DNA from: JACCWM01 sp040393065
GTDB lineage: Bacteria; Myxococcota_A; Bradymonadia; Bradymonadales; Bradymonadaceae
DNA length: 29,296 bases
Reading direction: 5' to 3'
Assembly (NCBI GenBank): GCA_040393065.1
Contig: JBEBUW010000051.1
Coordinates: 1-29,296, forward strand
The position numbers were made by a program, and so were the translations under genes. Every line of letters starts with the position of its first letter. Position 1 is the stretch's first letter. The notes under the pieces were generated by a model, which worked only from the letters and a program-made list of their open reading frames with translations, did not search any database and was not told the DNA's origin. This document shows, one piece after another, positions 15,198-22,769 of the stretch.

Positions 15198-15784
15198 AAA
15201 GTTGGGGAATGGTTTTTGTGGGGGGATGAAGAAGGCGGAGGTATGGCGGAGCTCAGGCACGTGCAGAACAAAAGGCGCAGTTCATGCACGTGCCGGGCAA
15301 AAACCGTACGCGAAGGCGCGAAGGCGCGGATCGTCGCAAAGTTTTGCGAATGAGCCGCGCTTTTTGTGTGAGGCCAGATTTTTTCGCATAAGGTGTTCGA
15401 GAAATTTTGCGGATCTATGCTGCGATAACAAATGCGTCTGCAAAGTTTTGTGGCTCCATTCTGGGAAAGCAAAAAGCGTCTGCAAAGTTTTGCGGACCCA
15501 TTCTGCGGCAAAGAATTCACCGGCAAAATTTTGTGAATCCATTTTGTGGCAAAAACTCCTCCTGGATAAATATGCGGGGCCTGTACGCATAAAAAACAGC
15601 GTTTGGATAAATATGCGGGGTGAGTCTGCGAAAAATACTGGCATGAATCGTTTGGGTGGGGCGCGTTGAGGCATTCTGAAGGGGTTTGCGCGGGAAGGGG
15701 AAGGCGTATTTTTCGGGGGAGCGAGAAATCTGCTTAGATTCCAGGGAGGGAAAGGGGCGTTTGTGAGAAAACAAGGCGGGCACG
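15198..15784. other. 587-base intergenic region rich in repeats, no gene
   Basis: No convincing coding sequence was found. It holds a hairpin (GGCACGTGCAGAAC at 15256-15269 with its near-complement ending at 15294, without T-run), one CGCGAAGG-type repeat (15308-15330), a degenerate ~41-bp tandem array (15336-15645), and then the presumed promoter of the transporter operon. Confidence 0.7.
15336..15645. repeat. Degenerate ~41-bp tandem array (7 units)
   Basis: Units begin at about 15336, 15401, 15440, 15482, 15523, 15564 and 15605, with spacings of 65, 39, 42, 41, 41 and 41. Most start with GCAAAGTTTTG(C/T)GG or a diverged form (GGATAAATATGCGGGG in the last two), followed by (C)CCATTCTG-GG and an A-rich stretch. 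The period is not a multiple of three and the units are strongly diverged, so coding is unlikely. Confidence 0.75.
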
Positions 15785-17089
15785 ATGAAGAAATGGATGT
15801 GGTTGGTGTTGGGGATCGGGGTTTTGGTCGTCGTGGTGGTGACGGTGTGGGTTTTTCGGGGGACGAAGGTTGAGGTGGTGCAGGTCGTGGAGCGCGATGT
15901 GGTGGAGTTGTTGGTGGCCACGGGGCATCTTGATGTGCGGCCGGTGAGTGCGCTTGCGATGGATGTGAGCGGGGTGGTGGATTCGGTTGCGGTGCGTGAG
16001 GGGGATGTGGTGGAGGCTGGGGAGGTGCTGGTGGAGCTTCGGCGAACGGAGGCGCAGCAGCAGGTGGAGGGGGCCGATCGGGCGGTCGAGACAGCGCGCA
16101 GGGAGTTGGCGCGGGCGAGTCGGGGGGCGCAGGCGGAGGAGCTTGAGGGGGCGCGGGCGCAGGTGGAGAGTGCGCGTGCGGGGATGGAACTGGCAGAGAA
16201 AAATGTGGCGCGGGCGGAGGAGCTTTACCGGAGCGGTCTTGTGACGGGGGCGGATCTGGATCGTGCACGGACGGATCTGGAGCAACAGCGGGCGGCGCTG
16301 GAGCGGGCGCAGTCGGAGCTGGCGTTGCTGGAGGGCGGGGCGCGGCGGGAAGATGTTGCGGTGGCGCGGTCGCAGGTTCGGCAGGCGGAATCGAGTCTGG
16401 AGCTTGCGCAGGAGCAGGCGTCCCGGCGGGTATTGCGGGCGCCGTTTGCGGGACTGGTCGTGGAGCGCAATGTAGAACCGGGGGAGGCGGTGAGTCCGGG
16501 GCAGGAGATGGTGACGCTTGCGAATATGGCCGAGGCGGAGGTTTATCTGGATACCGATGAGAACAATCTGGTGAATTTGCGCAAGGGGCAGGTGGCGACG
16601 GTGATTGTGGCGGCACGGCCGACCGAGCGTTTCCGGGCGACGGTGACGCAGCTCGGGCCGGAGGTGAATGTGGAGCGGGGCACGGTCGCGGTGCGTTTGA
16701 AGCCGGAGTCGGTGCCGGAGGATTTTTTCCCGGACATGACGGTGGATGTGAATATTGAGGTGAAACGGATCGAGAATGCGCGCAGTTTGCCGCGCACGGC
16801 GGTGGCGATGCCGCGGGAGGTGCATGTGGATACGCGTGGGGAGGAAGAGAACGGCGATAAAAAAGAGGAGAACGGACAGGACGAGGAGAAAAAGGCGGAG
16901 CGAGTCGGCGGGCAGGCGTATGTTTTTGTGGTGGAGGGTGGACGTGCGGTGCGCAGGAATGTGGAGATTCTGGCCAACGGAGAGATGTGGGTTGCGGTGC
17001 GCGGGGTGGAGCCGGGAGAGCGGGTGATCCGGCGCGTGATTGCGGTGGATGAGGGTGAACGGGTGCGCGCGCGGGGAGGTGAATCGTGA
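15785..17089 (+). CDS. Membrane-fusion (periplasmic adaptor) protein, MacA/HlyD-like
   Basis: This 434-aa adaptor subunit belongs to an ABC-type export or lipoprotein-handling complex. One N-terminal membrane helix (residues 4-25) is followed by the first lipoyl half-motif (SGVVDSVAVREGDVVEAGEVLVEL). A long alpha-hairpin of Ala/Glu/Arg-rich coiled coil (~90-205) comes next, then the second lipoyl half (APFAGLVVERNVEPGEAVSPGQ) and beta-barrel/membrane-proximal domains. The last region is interrupted by a very charged insert (EEENGDKKEENGQDEEKKAE) absent from typical MacA. The next gene starts within its stop codon (GTG overlapping TGA at 17086-17089). It is first in a three-gene operon with permease and ATPase, as in macAB-type loci; it probably spans the periplasm toward an outer-membrane partner encoded elsewhere. 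Confidence 0.88.
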   Translation: MKKWMWLVLGIGVLVVVVVTVWVFRGTKVEVVQVVERDVVELLVATGHLDVRPVSALAMDVSGVVDSVAVREGDVVEAGEVLVELRRTEAQQQVEGADRAVETARRELARASRGAQAEELEGARAQVESARAGMELAEKNVARAEELYRSGLVTGADLDRARTDLEQQRAALERAQSELALLEGGARREDVAVARSQVRQAESSLELAQEQASRRVLRAPFAGLVVERNVEPGEAVSPGQEMVTLANMAEAEVYLDTDENNLVNLRKGQVATVIVAARPTERFRATVTQLGPEVNVERGTVAVRLKPESVPEDFFPDMTVDVNIEVKRIENARSLPRTAVAMPREVHVDTRGEEENGDKKEENGQDEEKKAERVGGQAYVFVVEGGRAVRRNVEILANGEMWVAVRGVEPGERVIRRVIAVDEGERVRARGGES

Positions 17090-18333
17090 TCCCGGATCGT
17101 TTTGCGTGGTCGGTTGCGGTGCGGGGATTGCGGCACAATAAGGGGCAGACGCTGTTGAGCGTGGGGGTGGTGGCGATCAGTGTGGTGCTGATCATTTTTA
17201 TGGGTTCGTTGATCACGGGATTGCAGCAGCGTTTGACGGATGATGTGACCGGGGCGATTGCTCATATTGAGATGAAGCCGGCCGAGCGTGAGGCGTATGC
17301 ATTGTGGGAGGGGATGGGTGGCGAGTCTGGTGGCGATGTTTTGTATATGGGTAAGCGTGAGGCTGTGCAGCAGCGTAAGACGACGATTGAGGACTGGCAG
17401 GTCTGGGTTACGCGTTTGCGGAGCAGTGATCCGCGGGTGATTGCGGTTTCGCCGACGGTGCAGGGGCAGGGGTTTGCTTCACGCGGTGCGCGGCGCGAGG
17501 CCGTGGCGGTGTTCGGGGTGTTTCCCGAGGAGCATGAGGCGTTTGTCGGGGTGGAGGAAAACCTGATCGCCGGGAGGTTTTTGGGGTTGGATACGCAGGA
17601 GATCGCGATCGGGGACAAGCTGGCCGAAACGCTCGGCGTGGCGTACGGCGATCGGCTGCGTCTGGTCGGGGAAACGGGGGTGTCGGAAAGCTATACGGTG
17701 GCGGGCGTTTTTTCGACCGGGTATCAGGGCGTTGACGATAAGACGGTGTATATGCCGCTGCGGGATGCGCAGTCGCTGCTGGCGACGGGCGCGGGGGTGA
17801 CGCATATCGGGTTGAAGCTCAGTGAGCTCTTTGAGGCCGATATGCTGGCGGAGCGTCTGGAGCGGCAGGTGCCTTTTAAGAGCAAGTCGTGGATGGCGGA
17901 TAATCAGCAGTTGCTCGATGCGTTGAGTGCGCAGTCGCGGACGATGCAGCTGATTTTGAGTTTTACGACGATTGCGGCGGGTTTTGGGATCGCGAGTATT
18001 TTGATCATGCTGGTGGTTAGCAAAATGCGCGAGGTGGGGATTTTGAAGGCGATGGGTGCGAGCCCGCGGCAGATTATGATGGTGTTTACGCTGGAGGGGA
18101 CGTTGATGGGGCTGCTCGGAGCGATCATCGGGACGGTGCTCGGTGTTTTGATGAGCTGGGGATTTGCGCAGGTGACGACGGTGGATGGGGGGCGGACGTT
18201 TCCGATCGAAGTGTCGCCGGGGATTGTGGTGCTGGCGATCGGGGTTGCGTTGGCGGTCGGGTTTGGAGCGTCGTTGTATCCGGCGCGGCGCGCGGCGAAG
18301 GTCAATCCGATCGAGGTCATCCATGGCAACTGA
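17086..18333 (+). CDS. ABC transporter permease, MacB/LolC-FtsX type
   Basis: This 415-aa permease has the layout of type VII ABC systems: one N-terminal helix (~20-45, SVGVVAISVVLIIFMGSLI), a large periplasmic MacB_PCD-like domain (~50-285), then three C-terminal helices. The conserved coupling segment SKMREVGILKAMGASPRQIMMVF, and the terminal YPARRAAKVNPIEVIHG, are hallmark FtsX-domain sequences. It starts at GTG 17086 overlapping the adaptor stop. Its own 3' end overlaps the ATPase start by 11 bases. It should work with the neighbouring ATPase as a mechanotransmission pump for a periplasmic substrate or lipoprotein; the substrate is unknown. Confidence 0.9.
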   Translation: MIPDRFAWSVAVRGLRHNKGQTLLSVGVVAISVVLIIFMGSLITGLQQRLTDDVTGAIAHIEMKPAEREAYALWEGMGGESGGDVLYMGKREAVQQRKTTIEDWQVWVTRLRSSDPRVIAVSPTVQGQGFASRGARREAVAVFGVFPEEHEAFVGVEENLIAGRFLGLDTQEIAIGDKLAETLGVAYGDRLRLVGETGVSESYTVAGVFSTGYQGVDDKTVYMPLRDAQSLLATGAGVTHIGLKLSELFEADMLAERLERQVPFKSKSWMADNQQLLDALSAQSRTMQLILSFTTIAAGFGIASILIMLVVSKMREVGILKAMGASPRQIMMVFTLEGTLMGLLGAIIGTVLGVLMSWGFAQVTTVDGGRTFPIEVSPGIVVLAIGVALAVGFGASLYPARRAAKVNPIEVIHGN

Positions 18334-19027
18334 GGAGGCGCCGGCGCGGGGGCAGCCGCATTCCGTGGTGCGGTTGTCGAAAATCAACAAGATTTTTACC
18401 AACGGGGTGACGACGCATGTGTTGCATGACATCGATCTGGAGATTTTTTCCGGGGAGTTTGTGGCGATTCAGGGCGCGTCGGGGTCGGGCAAATCAACGC
18501 TGCTGAATATCATCGGGCTGCTGGATACGCCGACATCCGGGGAGCTGTGGGTGGCGGACCGGGAGGCTTCCTCGTTCAATGAGCTGGAGCGGGCGGAGGT
18601 GCGTCGCGACTATCTGGGGTTTATTTTTCAGGCGCATTATTTGTTGCCGGAGTTTTCGGTGCTGGAGAATGCGCTGATGCCGTTGCGGATCCGCGGACGT
18701 GAGGCGGAGCTGGCCAGGCGCGACCGGGTGATTGAGCTTTTGAAGGAGGTGGGACTCGGGGACCGGCTGCATTATCGGCCGAACGCATTGAGTGGCGGGC
18801 AGCAGCAGCGCGTGGCGGTGGTGCGGGCGTTGGCCAATGAACCGGTGCTGGTGCTGGCGGATGAGCCGACGGGGAATCTCGATCAGAAGACGGGGCGGAA
18901 GGTGTTTGAGCTGATGCAGCGGCTGACGCGTGAGAGTGAGACGTCGATTTTGATGGTGTCGCATGATGCGCAGTTGGCGACGGAAACGGATCGGGTGATT
19001 GAGTTGGTGGATGGGAGGATTGCTTAG
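18323..19027 (+). CDS. ABC transporter ATP-binding protein, LolD/MacB type
   Basis: This 234-aa ATPase powers the preceding permease. Walker A is GASGSGKST, the Q-loop lies in GFIFQAHYLLPEFSVLEN, the signature is LSGGQQQRVAVVRAL, Walker B is VLVLADEPTGNLD, and the H-loop is MVSHD. All motifs are intact. Length and the FQ-x-H-x-LLPEF segment are typical of LolD/MacB-like ATPases. The start is ATG 18323, 11 bases inside the permease gene; the frame is open far upstream, but those residues do not match the family. As the last gene of the operon it is followed by repeat-rich DNA without an obvious T-tailed terminator. Confidence 0.92.
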   Translation: MATEEAPARGQPHSVVRLSKINKIFTNGVTTHVLHDIDLEIFSGEFVAIQGASGSGKSTLLNIIGLLDTPTSGELWVADREASSFNELERAEVRRDYLGFIFQAHYLLPEFSVLENALMPLRIRGREAELARRDRVIELLKEVGLGDRLHYRPNALSGGQQQRVAVVRALANEPVLVLADEPTGNLDQKTGRKVFELMQRLTRESETSILMVSHDAQLATETDRVIELVDGRIA

Positions 19028-19048
19028 GGTGGGGGGAAATGCACGGCA

Positions 19049-19136
19049 ACGGCAAAAGGCACAGCAAAGGCAAAGGCAAAAGGCGCACGCGAAGCCGCGA
19101 AGGCGCGAATTGGCGCGAAGGAAAGGAAGGGAAAAG
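19049..19136 (+). repeat. CGCGAAG-type dispersed repeat, copy 2
   Basis: A GGCAAA-rich lead-in (19049-19086) is followed by ACGCGAAGCCGCGAAGGCGC (core 19087-19126) and then GAAAGG repeats. Five further copies with the same order and the same strand lie at 15308-15330, 22561-22650, 23721-23741, 23769-23801 and 26825-26855. Confidence 0.75.
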
Positions 19137-19213
19137 CACTACAAAGGCAAGGGTTGGAAGCGTGCACCCGCGGAGCCGGACAAAGTCCGTGCGGAGCGTA
19201 GCTTTCGTGCTAG

Positions 19214-19232
19214 CCCACGGTGAAACCGTGGG
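19214..19232. repeat. TAGCCCA-type hairpin
   Basis: CCCACGGT (19214-19221), loop GAA, and ACCGTGGG (19225-19232) form an 8-bp perfect stem, preceded by GTGCTAG. In inverted orientation the same layout recurs at 20282-20308 (hairpin followed by CTAGTGC). Confidence 0.7.
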
Positions 19233-19239
19233 TGGGGAC

Positions 19240-19350
19240 GTTGCGTGCCGCCCGGTTTTTATGGTTGGGCGTTGCGTGCCACCCAATTTTTATGGTTGTA
19301 CGTTGCGTGCCGCCCGGTTTTTATGGTTGGACGTTGCCCATTGCCTGACG
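19240..19350. repeat. 31-bp tandem array (3.3 units) downstream of msrA
   Basis: GTTGCGTGCC occurs at 19240, 19271 and 19302, and a partial copy at 19333, giving an exact 31-base period. Each unit continues into (C)CCGGTTTTTATGGTTG. Unit 2 carries a few changes (ACCCAATTTTT). The frame shifts each unit, so it is not coding. Confidence 0.85.
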
Positions 19351-19383
19351 TTGGGCGGTTTGCGGGCGTTTGAGGTTAGGCCG

Positions 19384-20058
19384 TCAGAGCCAGTGTTTTT
19401 TGAGGAAGGCGGTGCGGCCGGAGCCGTCGCGGTAGCGTTGGTAGTGGACGGGATTTTTCTTGTAGTAGTCCTGGTGGTAGGTTTCGGCGACCCAGAAATC
19501 GGAGGCGGGGAGGATGGGGACGACGATGGGTTTTGGGAAGCGCTGGCTATCTTGCAGGGCTTGTTTGGAGGCTTCGGCGGCGGTTTGCTGGGTGTCGGAG
19601 TGGGTGAAGATGGCGGGGCGGTAATGGGGGCCTCGGTCGGCGAACTGGCCGTTGATGTCGGTAGGATCGATGCTGCGCCAGAAGGCGTCGAGCAGGTCGC
19701 TGTAGGAGACTTTCTCTGGGTCGTAGTAGACGTGGACGGCTTCGGTGTGGGTGGTCTGGCCGGAGGAAACCTGTTGGTAGGAGGGGCCGGGTTCTTTGCC
19801 GTCGGTGTAACCGGAGAGGACTTCGCGGACGCCATCGAGCTTTTCGAAGGGGCCTTCCATGCACCAGAAGCAGCCTCCGGCGAAGGTGGCGACGTGTTCG
19901 CCTTCGAAGGGGGGCGGGGCGAGTTGGGTGGCCAGGGTTGGTTTGGGGGCGTTGTTGGTGGGGGGCGGGCTGGCGGGTGTGGAGGCATGGCAGGCCGGCA
20001 GGAGCAGGGCGGCTGCGATGAGGAGTAGGATGATGAGTAGGTTGGGGGACATTTGCAT
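19384..20058 (-). CDS. msrA: Peptide methionine (S)-S-oxide reductase, lipoprotein form
   Basis: This 224-aa enzyme repairs oxidised methionine. The catalytic motif AGGCFWCMEGPFE (Cys63) and GYTDG, HTEAV, and YHQDYY are all present, so the fold is complete. Unlike cytoplasmic MsrA, it begins with a signal peptide and lipobox LPAC (Cys23), followed by a Pro/Ala/Thr-rich linker. It should therefore be membrane-anchored and act on periplasmic or surface proteins. No C-terminal recycling cysteine is present; Cys66 is the only other cysteine near the active site, so the resolving chemistry may depend on it or on an external thiol. ATG 20058 is the usual choice; ATG 20052 is also possible. It is monocistronic, flanked on both sides by repeat arrays. 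Confidence 0.9.
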   Translation of the reverse strand: MQMSPNLLIILLLIAAALLLPACHASTPASPPPTNNAPKPTLATQLAPPPFEGEHVATFAGGCFWCMEGPFEKLDGVREVLSGYTDGKEPGPSYQQVSSGQTTHTEAVHVYYDPEKVSYSDLLDAFWRSIDPTDINGQFADRGPHYRPAIFTHSDTQQTAAEASKQALQDSQRFPKPIVVPILPASDFWVAETYHQDYYKKNPVHYQRYRDGSGRTAFLKKHWL

Positions 20059-20221
20059 AATTCTGTTGTCGGGGCGGCATTATCAAGCAATGACGTCGGT
20101 ATGTGTGACGTCCGAGTAATTTAGTAACAACCTGATGGTGGGGCGTTTATTTCGTGTGATTGTTGATTGCCGGTGGTTGTTGGTGTGTGGCTGGTGGGGA
20201 TTAGGTGATGTGCGTTGTGGT

Positions 20222-20274
20222 GATCGGAGAATTGGGTGGTGTGTGTTGTGGAGATCGGAGAATTGGGTGGTGTG
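20222..20274. repeat. 31-bp direct repeat (2 copies) upstream of msrA
   Basis: GATCGGAGAATTGGGTGGTG starts at 20222 and again at 20253, a 31-base period. The preceding bases (GTGCGTTGTG) look like part of a third, decayed unit. The sequence is unrelated to the 31-bp array on the other side of the gene. Confidence 0.8.
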
Positions 20275-20281
20275 AAACGAT

Positions 20282-20505
20282 CCCAAGGGCAGAGCCCTTG
20301 GGCTAGTGCTGGCTTCTAGAAATACGCAACCACCACGCCGGCTCGGGACAACGAATGACTGCGTTGTTCCTCGTCGACGATGCACCACATCGCCTCCTCG
20401 TAACGCCTTGTCCTCGTTGCCCCGTTCTCGGCGTGGGGTGGATACGTATTTCCGAAGCGCAGCACTAGCACAACGTCGACGCGTTCCGCTGGGGCCAGAG
20501 GCCCC
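20282..20505. repeat. Large inverted-repeat element with capped hairpins
   Basis: The perfect hairpin CCCAAGGGC-AGA-GCCCTTGGG (20282-20302) is followed by a 24-base arm (20303-20326, CTAGTGCTG...AAATACG). Its near-complement lies at 20445-20468. Inside, a second inverted pair CACCACGCCG (20331-20340) / CGGCGTGGGGTG (around 20429-20440) supports one long fold. The element ends with another hairpin, GGGGCC-AGA-GGCCCC (20491-20505), with the same AGA loop. Confidence 0.7.
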
Positions 20506-20711
20506 GCTGCGCGGTGCGTGCGTTTGTGGGCTGGGTGGTAGATGCCTGTGGGATGCTTGCGGGGATGTATCATAAAGGGGCGTGCAGCGGTTTTCTTTGG
20601 GCTTGCGTGTAAGAAAGGCAGTGCGCCGGGGTGTCAGAGAGAGGCGCAGGTCAAGTAGATGCGGCAGTCGCAGCGTCGTTAGAGTTCGGGTTTCTGAGGG
20701 GAATGAAAAAG

Positions 20712-20742
20712 AAAAACGGCCCGGGGAAACCCGGGCCGTTTT
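20712..20742 (-). terminator. Rho-independent terminator of the ABC-F gene
   Basis: AACGGCCCGGG (20715-20725), loop GAAA, and CCCGGGCCGTT (20730-20740) form a perfect 11-bp stem. On the minus strand it is followed by a T-run (TTTTTC), 47 bases beyond the stop at 20789. The plus strand also has a T tail, so it may act in both directions. Confidence 0.9.
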
Positions 20743-20788
20743 GTGTGTTGGTGGAGCGTTGTTGGAGAAGTGTGGTTTTTCGTGTGGA

Positions 20789-22426
20789 TTAGAGGCTTTG
20801 TTCGGTGCCGTAGAGTTTGAGGCGTTCGGCGGCGACCTGTTCGCTGGCGATGTACTCGTCGAAGGGGATGAAGCGGTCGATCATGCCGTGGGAGGTGATT
20901 TCTATGATGCGGTTGGCGACGGTCTGGACGAGTTCGCGGTCGTGGGAGGCGAAGAGGATGACGTTGTTTTCGTCGAAGGCGGTCAGGCCTTTGTTGAGGG
21001 CGGTGATGCTTTCGAGGTCGAGGTGGTTGGTGGGCTCATCGAGGATGAGGACGTTGGCTTCGACTTGCATCATGCGGCTGAGCATGCAGCGGACTTTTTC
21101 GCCACCGGAGAGGACGCTGACCTTTTTCTGGGTGTCGTTGCCGCTGAAGAGCATGCGGCCGAGGAATCCGCGGACGTCTTCTTCCATGCCCTGGGTGGTG
21201 TACTGGCGGAGCCAGTCGATGAGGTTTAGGTCCACGCCGGCGAAGAACTGTTCGTTTTCTTTGGGGAAGTAGGCGGTGCGGATGGTGGAGCCCCATTCGA
21301 TTTCGCCGGAGTCGGGTTGGTCGTTGCCGGTGAGGATTTCGAACAGGGCGGTGCGTGCGCGGCCGTCGAGGCCGACGAATGCGATGCGGTCGCCCTGGTT
21401 GACGTTGAAGCTGACGTCTTTGAAGAGGACTTCGCCGTCGATGGTTTTGGTGAGGTTTTCGACGCGCAGGACCATTTTTCCGCAGGGGCGCTCGGCTTTG
21501 AAGGCGATGTGCGGGTATTTGCGGGTGGAAACGGGCAGGTCTTCCAGCGTGAGTTTGTCGAGCAGCTTGCGGCGCGAGGTGGCCTGGCGCGCTTTGGAGG
21601 CGTTGGAGCTGAAGCGCTCGATGAAGGCTTTCAGGTCTTTGGCTTTGTCGGCGGCCTTTTTCTGGTCGTCGCGGCGCTGGGCCATGGCGAGTTCGGAGGC
21701 CTGGAGCCAGAAATCGTAGTTTCCGACGTAGGTGGTGATGCGGCGGAAGTCGATGTCGGCGATGTGGGTGCAGACGTTGTTCAGGAAATGACGGTCGTGG
21801 CTGACGACGATGACGAGTGCATCGAGGCGCGAGATGTAGTCTTCGAGCCAGGCGATGGTGTGGACGTCGAGGTTGTTGGTGGGCTCGTCGAGCAGCAGGA
21901 TTTCGGGTTTGCCAAACAGTGCCTGTGCCAGGAGAACACGGACTTTGATGCCGCTTTCGAGGTCGCGCAGGTGGTGATCTTGCAGGTCAGCGGGAACGCC
22001 CAGGCCGGCGAGCAGGATGGCGGCTTCGGTTTCGGCTTCGTAGCCGTTGAGGGCGCCGTAGGCCATTTCGAGCTCGGCCGAGCGTGCGCCGTCTTCTTCG
22101 GTGAAGTCGGGTTTGGCGTAGAGTTCTTCGCGTTCTTTGTGGAGCGCGTAGAGTTCGGGGTGGCCGAGCAAAACGGCGTCGATGACTTTGTAGTCGTCGT
22201 AGCGGAACTGATCTTGTTCCAGCCAGGCGATGCGGTGGCCGGGGGTGATGGATACATTGCCGGCGGAGGGTTCCAGGCGTCCGCCGAGTACTTTGAGGAA
22301 CGTGGATTTACCGGCGCCGTTGGCGCCGATGAGCCCGTAGCAGTTGCCGGGCAGGAACTTGACGTTCACATCCTCGAACAGCGGTTTGCCGCTGAAGTTA
22401 ACCATGATTCCAGATGTCGCGATCAT
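20789..22426 (-). CDS. ABC-F family ATPase, YbiT-like
   Basis: This 545-aa soluble protein has two ABC domains and no membrane part, typical of ABC-F translation factors acting on the ribosome. NBD1 has Walker A GANGAGKST (34-42) and Walker B ILLLDEPTNNLD; its signature (ESGIKVRVLLAQAL) is degenerate, as in E. coli YbiT. The linker keeps the YbiT-like FSSNASKARQATSRRK. NBD2 has signature LSGGEKVR and Walker B VLILDEPTNHLD, but its P-loop reads VGLDGRARTALFE, with Arg358 at the Walker A lysine position. ATG 22426 has AGGAGA seven bases upstream; the longer frame to 22636 only translates repeat DNA. Monocistronic, with a strong terminator. A role in translation is inferred from the family. Confidence 0.9.
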   Translation of the reverse strand: MIATSGIMVNFSGKPLFEDVNVKFLPGNCYGLIGANGAGKSTFLKVLGGRLEPSAGNVSITPGHRIAWLEQDQFRYDDYKVIDAVLLGHPELYALHKEREELYAKPDFTEEDGARSAELEMAYGALNGYEAETEAAILLAGLGVPADLQDHHLRDLESGIKVRVLLAQALFGKPEILLLDEPTNNLDVHTIAWLEDYISRLDALVIVVSHDRHFLNNVCTHIADIDFRRITTYVGNYDFWLQASELAMAQRRDDQKKAADKAKDLKAFIERFSSNASKARQATSRRKLLDKLTLEDLPVSTRKYPHIAFKAERPCGKMVLRVENLTKTIDGEVLFKDVSFNVNQGDRIAFVGLDGRARTALFEILTGNDQPDSGEIEWGSTIRTAYFPKENEQFFAGVDLNLIDWLRQYTTQGMEEDVRGFLGRMLFSGNDTQKKVSVLSGGEKVRCMLSRMMQVEANVLILDEPTNHLDLESITALNKGLTAFDENNVILFASHDRELVQTVANRIIEITSHGMIDRFIPFDEYIASEQVAAERLKLYGTEQSL

Positions 22427-22769
22427 TGAACGTTCTCCTGCATGTATATTTGAAGACTTTGGATTTGAAAAAACGTAGTAAAGCGGGCACGGCGTAGCAC
22501 GGCGTGCGGTTTGGGTCAATTGGGCTTGGTGGTGGGGGGGCGTCGTTGTGAAGGAAAAACACAGCAAAGGCAAAAGGCGCACGCGAAGGCGCGAAGCCGC
22601 GAATTGGCGCGAAGAAAGAAGGAAAGGCAAAGGCAAAAAAGGCGAAGGGAAATAAGGTGTTGGTGGTGGTTTGCGATTGCCCGTTCCGGGGGTGGAACGG
22701 GCGGGGAGGGGAGGTTGTTCCCGGTGGGGTTGGGGGGAGGAGTCCGGGGATATTTTTCTGAGCGGGGCT
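22427..22769. other. 343-base intergenic region with dispersed repeat and hairpin
   Basis: This is the leader of the ABC-F gene and the 3' side of the toxin-antitoxin-like pair. It holds the CGCGAAG-type repeat copy 3 (22561-22650) and the hairpin CCCGTTCC-GGGGGT-GGAACGGG (22680-22701), which may end the pair's transcript although no T-run follows. No gene seen. Confidence 0.65.
22561..22650 (+). repeat. CGCGAAG-type dispersed repeat, copy 3
   Basis: ACAGCAAAGGCAAAAGGCGC leads into an ACGCGAAGGCGCGAAGCCGC core (from 22581) and GAATTGGCGCGAAG. GAAAGGCAAAGGC repeats follow. It is nearly the same as copy 2 and on the same strand. Confidence 0.75.

Larger units (their letters stand above)
19028..19383. 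other. 356-base repeat-rich gap between convergent genes
   Basis: No gene is supported. From left to right it holds a CGCGAAG-type dispersed repeat, a CGGAC-AAA-GTCCG hairpin, the CCCACGGT-GAA-ACCGTGGG hairpin, and a 31-bp tandem array reaching almost to the stop codon of the msrA-like gene. Confidence 0.7.
20059..20788. other. 730-base intergenic region with inverted-repeat element, no gene
   Basis: Reading frames here are short and lack family features. It contains a 31-bp direct repeat (20222-20274), a CCCAAGGGC hairpin, a ~165-base inverted-repeat element, a GGGGCC hairpin and the terminator of the ABC-F gene. The stretch 20510-20710 shows nothing recognisable. Confidence 0.7.

Noticed and set aside
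15336..15645. Possible CRISPR array
   Set aside because: Units are tandem and diverged, without a constant repeat separated by unique spacers, and no cas gene is present.
15282..17216. 644-aa minus-strand frame, Pro-rich
   Set aside because: It lies opposite the adaptor gene, which has clear family motifs. The antisense composition explains the Pro bias.
19039..20028. 329-aa plus-strand frame
   Set aside because: It translates repeat DNA and the antisense of msrA; no family signal.
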